Part shown: positions 44,783-53,335 of the stretch, in pieces
Layout: each line of letters opens with the position of its first letter
How positions within the stretch are numbered: the first letter of the stretch is position 1
Translations under genes and position numbers: made by a program
Notes under the pieces: model-generated
Seen by the model: only the letters and a program-made list of their open reading frames with translations
Databases searched by the model: none
What the model was told of the DNA's origin: nothing
Origin: Arthrobacter humicola
GTDB taxonomy: Bacteria; Actinomycetota; Actinomycetes; Actinomycetales; Micrococcaceae
Direction of reading: 5' to 3'
DNA: 64,000 nt
Assembly: GCF_022803015.1 (NCBI RefSeq)
Contig: NZ_JAFKON010000002.1
Location: 1-64,000, forward strand

Positions 44783-45127
44783 ATGGACGGCAATCAGGGG
44801 CCCGAAGTGGTTCCGGCGGGAGACGGCGACGGCGGCCTCGGCCGCGCCGGGAGCGGTGACGACGGCGTCCAGGATTTGCTCGCATTCTGCTCCAGCGCGC
44901 TCCAGGACGTGCGTCAGGCCGAGGATCCCGCCGGGATGATCGAACAGTACCGACGGCTTGACGAGTTGCACTCCGCGCTCGACGGGTTGCGGACGCGTCT
45001 TCAGCTCGACATTTTCTTGGGCAGCGTCTCGGGAGTGACTTTGGGACCTGGAAGGTCGCCGATGGCTTCCGAAGCGGTGGAACGGCTGCGGAGGGCCATA
45101 AATGTCATAGCCCGCAGGGACACTTAA
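44783..45127 (+). CDS. Truncated DUF222-like N-terminal copy
   Basis: This 114-residue protein begins [13 protein letters not shown], nearly identical to the start of the following HNH gene ([13 protein letters not shown]). The DNA before the two starts is also shared. Its middle IEQYRRLDELHSALDGLRTRLQLD loosely matches the DUF222 helices. It lacks any HNH domain. It may be a fragment left by duplication, or a small protein. I place no function on it. Confidence 0.55.
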   Translation: MDGNQGPEVVPAGDGDGGLGRAGSGDDGVQDLLAFCSSALQDVRQAEDPAGMIEQYRRLDELHSALDGLRTRLQLDIFLGSVSGVTLGPGRSPMASEAVERLRRAINVIARRDT

Positions 45128-45130
45128 TTC

Positions 45131-46675
45131 ATGGACGGCAATCAAGGGCCCGAAACCGCGCCAGCAGACCCGGCACCGGCAACTGCGGTGACGGACCTGG
45201 CCGCGCTCCTGGCAGTCGTCCCGGCCCCGGACAGCGCCGCCGAACTGATCGACGAGATCCGGGACCTGGAAGACCTGAAATCCGCCATGGCAGCCCGGCA
45301 GGCCCGGCACGCCGTCGCGTTCGACCTGCTCCAACGCCGCGAGCAGGCCGCCGCCGGAGTCCCGGCCGAGAAGCTCGGCGCCGGTGTCGGCGCTCAGATT
45401 GCCCTCGCCCGGCGCGAATCTCCGGCCAGGGGCGGCCGGCTCCTCGGCCTGGCCAAAGCCCTGATCACCGAGATGCCTCACACCCTCGCCGCCCTGGAAA
45501 CCGGGCAGCTCAACGAATGGCGCGCCACCCTGCTGGTCCGCGAAACCGCCTGCCTGACCCCGGCCGACCGGGCCGCCGTCGACGAGGAATTGGCGCCCGA
45601 CGCCGGGACGTTCGCCGGGGCCGGTGACCGGTCCCTGGTCGCTGCGGCCCGGGCCGCCGCGTACCGGCGCGACCCCCGCACCGTCACCGAACGCGCCGCG
45701 CACGCCGCCACCGAGCGGCACGTCAGCCTCCGCCCGGCCCCCGACACCATGTGCCATCTGACCGCCCTGCTGCCGGTGGCCCAAGGCGTCGCCGCCTACA
45801 AGGCGCTGAGCGGGCACGCCGACACTCTCCGTGCCGCCGGGGACCCGAGGGGCCGCGGGCAGCTCATGGCCGATGCCCTGGTCGAACGCACCACCGGGAC
45901 CCCCGGCGGGATCAGCGGCGTCGAAATCCAGCTCGTCATCACCGACCGCGCCCTCTTCCAGGCCGGCGCCGAACCGGCACGGCTCCCCGGTTACGGCACG
46001 GTCCCCGCCGGCTGGGCCCGCACCCTCATCAACGGCACAAAGGGTCCACAGAGCGGCGAGGGCGGCAGTTCCCGGGGACACAGTGGTCCCCCGGGGCCGG
46101 GCGCCGTGGCCACGATCACGGACAGAAACGGTGACGGCCAGTCCGGTGGTCGCCCTGGACCGGGCGGCACCGCCGGGAGCGGCGATGACCCCGCGTTCAC
46201 CCTCTGGCTCCGGCGGCTCTACACCCACCCCGGCACCGGCGAGCTCGTGGGGATGGACTCCCGGGCCCGGCTCTTCCCGCCCGGGCACCGCCGCTTCATC
46301 CAAACCAGAGACGACACCTGCCGAACTCCTTACTGCGACGCGCCCATCCGCCACCTGGACCACATCATTCCCTGGCACACCGGCGGAGAAACAACCAGCA
46401 CCAACGCCGCCGGCCTCTGCGAAGCCTGCAACCACACCAAAGAAACCCCCGGTTGGAAAGCCCGCCCCGCACCCGGTCCCCGCCACACGCTCAAGCTGAC
46501 GACACCGACAGGCCACAGCTACTACTCCACGGTGCCACCCCTGCCGGGAACTCCGCTTCGCCCATCGGCCACAGACCAGCCGGGGTCCCAGCCAGGCTCC
46601 CGCCACCGGCGCCAGCTCCGGCACCAAGCCAAAACGCTCAGGCGTGGAAAGCCCAAAGTTGGGGCTGCGGCATAG
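45131..46675 (+). CDS. HNH endonuclease signature protein with DUF222 domain
   Basis: This 514-residue protein has the N-terminal helical DUF222 domain (about 1-250), a variable Gly/Ser-rich region and a C-terminal HNH domain with [33 protein letters not shown] and Cys/His metal ligands. Such proteins occur in many copies in Arthrobacter genomes, and their function is not established; mobile-element or host-defence roles have been suggested. Its start is nearly identical to that of the truncated copy upstream, so both come from a local duplication. Confidence 0.9.
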   Translation: MDGNQGPETAPADPAPATAVTDLAALLAVVPAPDSAAELIDEIRDLEDLKSAMAARQARHAVAFDLLQRREQAAAGVPAEKLGAGVGAQIALARRESPARGGRLLGLAKALITEMPHTLAALETGQLNEWRATLLVRETACLTPADRAAVDEELAPDAGTFAGAGDRSLVAAARAAAYRRDPRTVTERAAHAATERHVSLRPAPDTMCHLTALLPVAQGVAAYKALSGHADTLRAAGDPRGRGQLMADALVERTTGTPGGISGVEIQLVITDRALFQAGAEPARLPGYGTVPAGWARTLINGTKGPQSGEGGSSRGHSGPPGPGAVATITDRNGDGQSGGRPGPGGTAGSGDDPAFTLWLRRLYTHPGTGELVGMDSRARLFPPGHRRFIQTRDDTCRTPYCDAPIRHLDHIIPWHTGGETTSTNAAGLCEACNHTKETPGWKARPAPGPRHTLKLTTPTGHSYYSTVPPLPGTPLRPSATDQPGSQPGSRHRRQLRHQAKTLRRGKPKVGAAA

Positions 46676-47129
46676 GGACCAGTTCGTTGGCTGCCGTGCG
46701 GGCCCAAACTAACATTGGCTCGGCCTCGGGGCACAGTTGCCGGGCGACGGGCCGTTATTCGAAGCACTCGATTCGCGGCTCTTGCCCTCGGCCCCGCCCC
46801 GCTTCATCGCATCCGGCAGGCCGGGCGGCAAAGAAAAGCGCCCGACCACCTGGGCGGCGGCGGACGTCAGGCCTGCAGGTACCTTCGCGATCTCGCTAAG
46901 AGACGGCTCGGACACTTCAATGTCCCGAACAACCCGGAGTCATCAGATGGTTACCTGCAGGCGCTTTAAGCCTACGCCCGCCTCACTGCCGTCACCAGAG
47001 GGCCGTTGACTCAGGGCAAACCCCTGCGCAGCCCCGGCCGAATAGGTCCGGCCGAAACACCCCCTGCCGCGAAAGCGTAGAGTGGAGGAAGCCGCCTGAT
47101 TCTGGACGCCAAGTGCTGAGGGAGAAATC
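46676..47129. other. 454-base gap, possible gene remnant
   Basis: I see no confident gene. On the minus strand a 68-codon frame from GTG at 46915 includes LSEIAKVPAGLTSAAAQVVG, which has protein-like character but no recognisable family, so it may be the tail of a decayed gene. The last 20 bases carry the AGGGAG ribosome site of the next gene. Confidence 0.35.
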
Positions 47130-47747
47130 GTGACGATTGACTGGGACGAAAAGAAGACCCTGCTGCAGGAGCCGAACATCGCCGCGGTGACGCAGCTGTG
47201 CGACGAACTCATGGAAAAGAAGCCTGGATCCGTGGTCCCGTACATCGACCCCATCCATGACGAGGACGAATGCCGGATCGTCAGCCTGCATATCAGCCCG
47301 GGCAAGGGCACCGAATCGGGCTTTGTCTCGCACTTCAACGACGATGAAGCCGCCCGCCGCGCCACCTCCATCTACGAGGCCGCAGAGCTGGACCCCCGCT
47401 ATGTGATGCCGTGGAACGCCTACCCGTGGATCCGCGATCCGGAGGCATCCTCGGCCCTGAACGTCCAGGAGAAGACGGACGGCCTCCGGCCCTTCCGCCA
47501 GTTCCTCAAGATCAACAAGCGCGTCTCGGCCGTTATTGCGCACGGCGCGGACGCCCACTCCTTCCTGACGCTTTTCGAGAAGACCTACCATTCCTCGCTG
47601 AAGAATCATGGTGTCAAGATCTACAAGGCCACCGCACTTGGCGGCCGCGCCTTCGCGGTATCTCCGGCCAAGCAGGAAGAGCTCCTCGCCAAGAACGTTG
47701 AGGTCTACAAAGACGCCATGCAGCGGGCGGGCATCCAGCACCTCTGA
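47130..47747 (+). CDS. Conserved hypothetical protein, possibly uracil-DNA glycosylase-like
   Basis: This 205-residue protein starts with GTG at 47130 behind AGGGAG. The segments VVPYIDPIHDEDECRI and YVMPWNAYPWI, and the late HGADAHSFLTLFEK and YKATALGG, recall the uracil-DNA glycosylase fold, where WNAxPW-like and later His loops are common. The evidence is weak and the catalytic residues are not certain. The gene is probably functional, since codon use is normal. Confidence 0.6.
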   Translation: MTIDWDEKKTLLQEPNIAAVTQLCDELMEKKPGSVVPYIDPIHDEDECRIVSLHISPGKGTESGFVSHFNDDEAARRATSIYEAAELDPRYVMPWNAYPWIRDPEASSALNVQEKTDGLRPFRQFLKINKRVSAVIAHGADAHSFLTLFEKTYHSSLKNHGVKIYKATALGGRAFAVSPAKQEELLAKNVEVYKDAMQRAGIQHL

Positions 47748-47808
47748 GGCTCCATACAACGGCATCCGTCAGCGGCATCCGGCGCAAGCCGAGCCGGCGC
47801 CGGCGGCA

Positions 47809-49107
47809 TCACCCGGCCAGCAGCCTGCGCCGGTGCTTGAGTTCCTTGACCCAGTCGCGGGTGACCGTCGCTGAAAACGGCGAGGCGCCGTCGTCGGTCA
47901 TGGAGCGGAACGCCGTGCCCGCCTGAAGGTCCGCCAGCAGCGGTTCCGAGGCCTTCAGCGCCAGTTCCAGCACCTGGACGGCGGCACGTTCAGTCAGCCC
48001 CATCCCCGCGGCCCAGCCCAGGAAGTGCTTCCGGGATATCCCTGTGCGTTTGCCGTCCAGGGTCAGGGCGAGTGTCTTGTCCCCGTAGACGACCGTGGAC
48101 GGGATGTCGTATACCGGCGCGATGGACCACTCCCCGGCCGGCTGCTGCACCATGGAAACGTTCTTCGCGTGCAGGTCGCCGTTGCCCGTCAGCCACGCAA
48201 ATGCCGCCTGGAGGGCCAAATTCCGCACCGCGGGCAGCGGAGCCGCGCAATAAGCCGCAAGCGCACGGCACACCTGCCCGTATCCCACGTTGTACTTGTC
48301 CGCAGGGTAGAGGCCCAGCACCTGCGCGCCGTCCTCGACGGCGAGCCGCTGCACCGCCCGCGGCGACCTGGCCGCCGCCTTGGGCCCCGACACGCCGGCG
48401 ACAGGCCCACCGGATACAGGCCCACCGGATACAGTGCCACTGGCTACAGGCACCCGGTCGAAGCGTTCCACGAGCAACCCGGGCCGCCCGGCGACGTCGC
48501 GGATCAGCTGGACCCGGCTCAAAGGGATCCGCAGCCGCGCCGCGTACCGGAACATCGCGTACTCGTTTTCGACGACGTGCGGGAACTCGGGCGCGTTGAG
48601 TTTAAGGATGTAGCGCCGGCCGGCGCTGGCCACCGGCATGGAGATCATTCCAGCGGACAGCTTGTCCTGCACCCCCGCCAGGGCCACCGGGTCGATCAGC
48701 CCGGAGTCGCCCAGCAGGGCCTCGAAATCCACGGGCGTTGCGGGGTCAAGCTCGACGGCGTGCTCGTCCGGGTCCAGCTTCTCGCCATGGCCAACGATCT
48801 GCACATCACCCACCGGGTTGGCACCGGCCGCGATGAGCAAGGACAGCTCATCATCCACACTGGTCTTGATGGAACGGCGCAACGCATTCAGCCGCCGGCC
48901 CTCCGGCAGAAGCCCAGTGAAATACGGCGGGGCCGCTCCCGCCGCGGACAGCACGGGTTCCGGAGTTAGCGGCAGGGAGCTCGCGACGGCGGGGCCCCCG
49001 GACGCCAGATAGGCCGGCAGGTAGCTGAACCTGGTGCCGCCGTCGTGCCGTTCCAGCCGGGCCGCCAGCACGCCGGCCTTATAGATATCCGCGATGCGGT
49101 GCCTCAT
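47809..49107 (-). CDS. hipA: HipA-type serine/threonine kinase toxin
   Basis: This 432-residue kinase resembles HipA, which phosphorylates glutamyl-tRNA synthetase in E. coli. Motifs are GVQDKLS (145-151), lysine 169 in YILKLN, the catalytic loop GNGDLHAKN (308-316, Asp311) and metal Asp334 in YDIPST. A Gly/Pro-rich insert (about 222-247) with SGGPV repeats follows the ERFDR region and is unlike E. coli HipA. Its ATG overlaps the stop of the antitoxin gene (ATGA). Confidence 0.9.
   Translation of the reverse strand: MRHRIADIYKAGVLAARLERHDGGTRFSYLPAYLASGGPAVASSLPLTPEPVLSAAGAAPPYFTGLLPEGRRLNALRRSIKTSVDDELSLLIAAGANPVGDVQIVGHGEKLDPDEHAVELDPATPVDFEALLGDSGLIDPVALAGVQDKLSAGMISMPVASAGRRYILKLNAPEFPHVVENEYAMFRYAARLRIPLSRVQLIRDVAGRPGLLVERFDRVPVASGTVSGGPVSGGPVAGVSGPKAAARSPRAVQRLAVEDGAQVLGLYPADKYNVGYGQVCRALAAYCAAPLPAVRNLALQAAFAWLTGNGDLHAKNVSMVQQPAGEWSIAPVYDIPSTVVYGDKTLALTLDGKRTGISRKHFLGWAAGMGLTERAAVQVLELALKASEPLLADLQAGTAFRSMTDDGASPFSATVTRDWVKELKHRRRLLAG
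48401..48445. repeat. 15-bp in-frame tandem repeat inside hipA
   Basis: The unit ACAGGCCCACCGGAT occurs at 48401-48415 and 48416-48430, with a diverged copy at 48431-48445. It encodes five-residue SGGPV-type units in the linker insert of HipA and so can expand or contract without frameshift. Confidence 0.8.
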
Positions 49108-49412
49108 GGCCGGGCTTCCGGCCCGTCCCGCAGTTCACCGTCGGCCCGCAGGCCGGCCACCGGACTGGCCACCGGGCCGGTGAGGGCACGGGCTGCGGCG
49201 CTGGTCCGGGTCTGGACCCGGAGTTCCAGCCCCAGTGTGTCCAGGAGCGCCAGCAGGGAGTCCAGCTGCACCGTGCGTTTTCCCTGTTCGACGAACCGGA
49301 CGAAGCGCTCTGAGACTCCGGCCAGTTCGGCCAGCTCACGCTGGCTCAGGCGGAGCGACCCGCGCCGGGCCCGGGCTTCGGCAGCGAGTTCGCCCGGAAA
49401 TGCGTTCCCCAT
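49104..49412 (-). CDS. hipB: HipB-type XRE antitoxin/repressor
   Basis: This 102-residue protein has a helix-turn-helix of the Xre/Cro type at about residues 23-65 (LSQRELAELAGVSERFVRFVEQGKR), preceded by a short helix and followed by a disordered tail. It should neutralise the HipA kinase and repress its own operon. It starts at ATG 49412 and overlaps hipA by 4 bases. The array of repeats upstream is the probable operator. Confidence 0.9.
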   Translation of the reverse strand: MGNAFPGELAAEARARRGSLRLSQRELAELAGVSERFVRFVEQGKRTVQLDSLLALLDTLGLELRVQTRTSAAARALTGPVASPVAGLRADGELRDGPEARP

Positions 49413-49456
49413 GGCAGCCTCCCGTTAATCAACACACGTCCGAGGGTCCGGCGTTC

Positions 49457-49545
49457 GTGCGTACGAACCCTGTGGGTTCGAACCCTGTGTGCGTACCAAC
49501 CCGTGGGATCGAACTCTGTGGGTTCGAACCCTGGCGGTACGAACG
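49457..49545. promoter_or_regulatory. Array of about six 14-17-bp repeats upstream of hipB
   Basis: Six CGAAC-type words (one is CCAAC) begin at 49464, 49479, 49496, 49510, 49525 and 49540, spaced 14-17 bases. Two of them sit in the perfect palindrome GGGTTCGAACCC at 49474-49485 and 49520-49531. The array lies 45-135 bases before the hipB start, which suits a cooperative multi-site operator for the antitoxin. The palindrome resembles a tRNA T-arm, but no tRNA is formed. Confidence 0.7.
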
Positions 49546-49810
49546 TGCCGCTTTGCAGGCATTTCCAGTATAGGACGGGCCAGGATGCCTGCACAGAGCT
49601 ATAACGGCACGTACGTACCGGCGCACTGGGCAGGCAGGGGCAACCGCCGGCGATCGAAGGCACCCGCCGTCATAGCCGGCTGGCGCAGCCCTGCCGCCAC
49701 AGATTGGGCGGTTCAGCCGCGCGCGGGCGCGGCGGTTCACAATGGCCCGTAGGATTTAAGGGACTTAAGCGACAACCAGACCCCACGGAATCCGGAAAGG
49801 ACTGCACACG

Positions 49811-50431
49811 ATGACGCGCGCTTCCTTCCGGCTGTTCCGCACAGGCCTGATCGGATCCATCATCGTGGCGCTGGCAGCCGGCGGCCACCTGGCCGGCGGC
49901 GGACGGCTGCCCGAGCCGGCGATCGTGACGGCGCTGTGTGCCGTGGCGATGGTTCCCGTCGCCGTACTGACCCGCGTCCGCCTGTCCTTTCCGGCCCTGG
50001 CCGGCCTGCTCGGCGTAGGGCAACTGTGGCTGCACTGGTCCTTCGGCGCCTTGTCCTCAGGGGCGCCCGCAGCCCTCCAGGGCCGGATGGCTGCGGGTCA
50101 TCCGGGCCATCCGGGCCATTCGGCGGCTGCCATTGCCCCGGCGATGCCCGACCCTTCCATGGCGGTTTCGGCGGCCGACATGGGCGGAGCCATGTTCGCC
50201 GCCCACGCGATGGCGACGCTCGGCACGGCACTTTTGCTCGCCCGCAGCGAGCGGGCCCTGTCCGCACTTGCTTCCTGGCTGCGCCCGCTCGTGCAGCTGC
50301 CCCAGCCCTCCGCCGCCACGCCCCTGCGCGTCCCCGGCCCCTGCGCGCTCAACCTGGTCCTCCCCAAAGCCCGGGCTGGCCTCCGCCTGCCGACCAGGCG
50401 CGGACCTCCGGAGTTGTCGCCCGCCGCCTGA
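49811..50431 (+). CDS. Membrane protein with His-rich loop, next to YcnI
   Basis: This 206-residue protein has about four hydrophobic segments (about 10-30, 38-55, 60-80 and 125-143). A GHPGHPGH run lies in the loop at about 95-102, and an Ala-rich stretch follows. Position directly upstream of a YcnI-type gene suggests copper handling, but no family name is secure. The start is the ATG at 49811 after GGAAAGGA. Confidence 0.7.
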   Translation: MTRASFRLFRTGLIGSIIVALAAGGHLAGGGRLPEPAIVTALCAVAMVPVAVLTRVRLSFPALAGLLGVGQLWLHWSFGALSSGAPAALQGRMAAGHPGHPGHSAAAIAPAMPDPSMAVSAADMGGAMFAAHAMATLGTALLLARSERALSALASWLRPLVQLPQPSAATPLRVPGPCALNLVLPKARAGLRLPTRRGPPELSPAA

Positions 50432-50549
50432 CATCAATCCCTTTCACATACGGACGGGGACAACAGGCGGCCACCCCACTGCTACCGCCGGACGGACAAC
50501 GCACCGGACGGCTCCCACCTGATATCCGTTAGTGAAAGGCACCTTTGCC

Positions 50550-51293
50550 ATGAAGTCCCCCCTTCGCCGTACCCTCAAAACCGCCGCTGCCGCCACGTTG
50601 ACCGCGGGCCTGCTCGCCGCCGGCGCAGCAGCCGCCTCCGCCCACGTCCACGTCGACACCGATGATCCCGCCGCAGGCGGCTACAGCCACCTGACGTTCA
50701 ACGTCCCCAGCGAGTCGGAATCGGCCAAGACCAGCAAACTCGAAGTCACGCTGCCCACGGACACCCCGTTCACTTCGGTGTCGGTGAAGCCTGTCGAGGG
50801 CTGGAAGGCCGTCATCACCACGAGCGAGCTGCCGAAGCCGATCACGGTCGCCGGCGCCACGGTCACCAAGGCCCCGAGTTCCGTGGTCTGGACCGCTGAC
50901 GAGGCCCACCAGATCGGACCGGACGAGTACCAGGCCTTCTCACTGTCCGTCGGCGTCCTGCCGGACGCGGGAACCACTGTGACGCTGCCGACGGCCCAGA
51001 CCTACACCGATGGAACCGTCGTGAAGTGGGACGAGAAGACGGTCGAGGGCCAGGCTGAACCCGGGCACCCGGCACCCTCCTTCGTGACCACGGCCAAGGA
51101 CGCCGACGCCCACGGCGCAGCCGTCCCCGCCGCAGCCACGACGACCGCACCCTCGGCGGCCCCGGCAGCGGCAGCGGGCACGTCCAGTGACGGCGGATCC
51201 GCCGCCGGCTGGATCGGGCTGGCTGCAGGGCTGGTCGGACTGGCCGCGGGCGTCACCGCGCTGGTCCGCACCCGCCCGTCCAAGGTCCAGTAG
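50550..51293 (+). CDS. YcnI-family (DUF1775) exported copper-related protein
   Basis: This 247-residue protein has an N-terminal signal peptide, with cleavage expected after ASA (residue 31). The mature N-terminus begins HVHVD, the histidine brace typical of the YcnI/DUF1775 domain. The domain covers about 32-165, with SHLTFNVPSESES and VWTADE. The Ala-rich linker (about 180-215) is followed by a C-terminal membrane helix, so it is anchored outside the cell. YcnI proteins bind copper and may act as chaperones. A GTG six codons upstream is a less likely start. Confidence 0.88.
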   Translation: MKSPLRRTLKTAAAATLTAGLLAAGAAAASAHVHVDTDDPAAGGYSHLTFNVPSESESAKTSKLEVTLPTDTPFTSVSVKPVEGWKAVITTSELPKPITVAGATVTKAPSSVVWTADEAHQIGPDEYQAFSLSVGVLPDAGTTVTLPTAQTYTDGTVVKWDEKTVEGQAEPGHPAPSFVTTAKDADAHGAAVPAAATTTAPSAAPAAAAGTSSDGGSAAGWIGLAAGLVGLAAGVTALVRTRPSKVQ

Positions 51294-51360
51294 TCCCGGC
51301 TAGCAGCCCGGACACAAACCCAGGCAGGTAGGCCGCCGCCGGAACTCCGGCCCGAGCGGC

Positions 51361-51391
51361 GACGGCGGCCCCGGACCCCGGGGCCGCCGTC
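51361..51391 (+). terminator. Perfect hairpin after the YcnI gene
   Basis: The 14-base arms GACGGCGGCCCCGG and CCGGGGCCGCCGTC form a perfect stem with a three-base loop, 68 bases after the stop codon and before the next regulator gene. Confidence 0.7.
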
Positions 51392-51432
51392 ATACTTGAC
51401 ACGCCGATGTGATCTCTGCCATGTTTTAAAGC

Positions 51433-52128
51433 GTGAACCTGTCAGACAGCCGGACAGCAGGACAGCCCTTGGCTCGCCTCAGTGCCGCCGAAGCCGTTTT
51501 CAACGTCCTCCGCACCGAGATCGAATCCGGCAAGCTCGGCGTCGGCGCCAAGCTGAGCTCCGAGGCCACTCTTGCCCAGCAGTACGGCGTGAGCCGCTCC
51601 GTGGTCCGCGAGGCCTTGCGCTCCTGCACCGCCCTGGGTTTGACGGTCACCAAGACCGGGCGGGGCACGTTCGTCGTCGCCAACCGCGTGGCAAAGGACC
51701 TGGTCCTGGGCCAATACTCGGCCCGCGACCTCACGGAGGCGCGTCCCCATATCGAGGTTCCTGCCGCCGGACTGGCTGCAGAACGCCGTTCGGCCGAGGA
51801 GCTGTCAATGCTGCGCGAAATCGTTGCCGCGATGAGCGGCGAGGACGACCCCGAAGTGTGGGTGGGCCTGGACTCCAGCTTCCACGCGTTGATCGCGCGG
51901 GCCAGCCGAAACAAGGTCTTCGAGAACGTCGTCGCGGACATCCGGGACGCCCTCGCGCACCAGTCCGAGACCCTGAACATGGTGGCGGACCGCCAGCACG
52001 CGTCCGACGAGGAGCACCGGCGCATCCTCGCCGCGATCGAAGCCGGCGACGCGGCGACGGCGCGCATCGCCATGAGCCAGCATCTGCACGCCGTTGGCAT
52101 TGCCCTCGACTCGATCCTCAACGCCTGA
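51433..52128 (+). CDS. GntR-family regulator (FCD) of the asparagine operon
   Basis: This 231-residue protein has a winged helix with SAAEAVFNVLRTEIESGKL and QYGVSRSVVREALRSC, then a helical FCD domain with FHALIARASRN and HRRILAAI. It reads into the asparaginase gene 131 bases downstream and is the obvious regulator of the asparagine genes. The start is GTG at 51433. The ligand is probably asparagine or aspartate, by context. The palindrome CGCCTGACGTCAGGCG at 52122-52137 overlaps its stop and might be a regulatory or terminator element. Confidence 0.87.
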   Translation: MNLSDSRTAGQPLARLSAAEAVFNVLRTEIESGKLGVGAKLSSEATLAQQYGVSRSVVREALRSCTALGLTVTKTGRGTFVVANRVAKDLVLGQYSARDLTEARPHIEVPAAGLAAERRSAEELSMLREIVAAMSGEDDPEVWVGLDSSFHALIARASRNKVFENVVADIRDALAHQSETLNMVADRQHASDEEHRRILAAIEAGDAATARIAMSQHLHAVGIALDSILNA

Positions 52129-52258
52129 CGTCAGGCGCCTGGTGCCGTCAACAATGCCGGAAGCAATCCGGGCGGCCCGGCAAGACCAGCACCAACACAG
52201 TGACCAGCCACCACAACCGCATCAACCGCCACCCTCACCGCCACCGCCAAAGGACGCA

Positions 52259-53326
52259 ATGACTTCCCCTGCTCTCGCCAACACCCCGACACCGCTCGCC
52301 CCGGAGTGGCTGCCGCAGCACGTCCCGCTTGCGGTCCAGACCCGGGACGGGCTGGTCGAGAGTGTCCACTACGGCTCGGTCATCGCCACCGCAGCGGACG
52401 GCCAGATCCTCCTCACTGCAGGGGAGCCCCTCGCCCCGTTCTACCCGCGGTCCGCCCTGAAGCCCCTGCAGGCCGTCGCCATGGTCCGCGCCGGGCTGGA
52501 CCTCCCGGACGACCTCCTCGCCCTCGCCGCCGCCAGCCATTCCGGCGCAGCCAGCCACCGTGACGGCGCCGGGCGCATCCTGGAGCTGCACGGCCTGACG
52601 CCCGCGGACCTCGAGAACAGCACCGACCTCCCCTACGGCGCCCGCGAGCGCGAAGACTGGCTCGGCGGCGGCGGCCAGGCCACCCAACTGACGCAGAACT
52701 GTTCCGGAAAGCATGCCGCCATGGCGGCCACCTGCGTCATCAACGGCTGGCCGGTCCAGGGCTACCTGGACCCGGCGCACCCGCTGCAGCAGCTGGTGGC
52801 CCGGACCGTGGCGGACCTGACCGGTGAAGACCCCCAGCGCACCACCACTGACGGCTGCGGCACCCCGCTCTTCGCGCTCACGCTCCGCGGCATGGCCCGC
52901 GCCTTCGGCCGCCTGGCCGCGGCCGCCGCGTCCGGATCCAGATCCGGCGAAACAGAAGCCGGCGCAGCGGAAGCCGCCGTCGGCCGCGCCATGCGCCGCC
53001 ACCCCGAGATGGTTGCGGGCGAGGACCGGGACGTCACCGCGCTGATGCGCCTGGTCCCCGGCCTGCTCGCCAAGGACGGCTTCGAGGGCGTCCAGCTGGT
53101 GGGCCTCCCGGACGGCCGCGCCCTCGCCGTGAAGGTTTCCGACGGCGGAGACCGCGCCCGGATGCCCGTCACCGTCCGGGTCCTGGCCGCGCTCGACGTC
53201 GACACCTCCCCCCTGGCGCGCCTCGCCGCTACCCCTGTGCTGGGCGGCAGCCGGCCCGTCGGGCTGCTGCAGGCCACCGATTTCCTCGCTGACCCCAAGT
53301 TCTCCCACGCCCCCAAAGACCTGTAA
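52259..53326 (+). CDS. L-asparaginase (Asparaginase_II / PF06089 type)
   Basis: This 355-residue enzyme hydrolyses asparagine to aspartate and ammonia. Family marks include the SALKPLQAVAMV block, the SHSG motif in AAASHSGAASH, and CSGKHAAMAATC with the conserved Lys and His. The ATG at 52259 has an AAAGGA site. This type is distinct from the E. coli AnsA/AnsB fold. It is in an operon with aspartase and permease. Confidence 0.9.
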   Translation: MTSPALANTPTPLAPEWLPQHVPLAVQTRDGLVESVHYGSVIATAADGQILLTAGEPLAPFYPRSALKPLQAVAMVRAGLDLPDDLLALAAASHSGAASHRDGAGRILELHGLTPADLENSTDLPYGAREREDWLGGGGQATQLTQNCSGKHAAMAATCVINGWPVQGYLDPAHPLQQLVARTVADLTGEDPQRTTTDGCGTPLFALTLRGMARAFGRLAAAAASGSRSGETEAGAAEAAVGRAMRRHPEMVAGEDRDVTALMRLVPGLLAKDGFEGVQLVGLPDGRALAVKVSDGGDRARMPVTVRVLAALDVDTSPLARLAATPVLGGSRPVGLLQATDFLADPKFSHAPKDL

Positions 53327-53335
53327 GGGACCGCC

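Noticed and set aside
49474..49531. tRNA T-arm-like GGGTTCGAACCC sequences
   Set aside because: The palindrome resembles a T-arm, but no acceptor stem, D-arm or anticodon arm can be built around it and it repeats in tandem.
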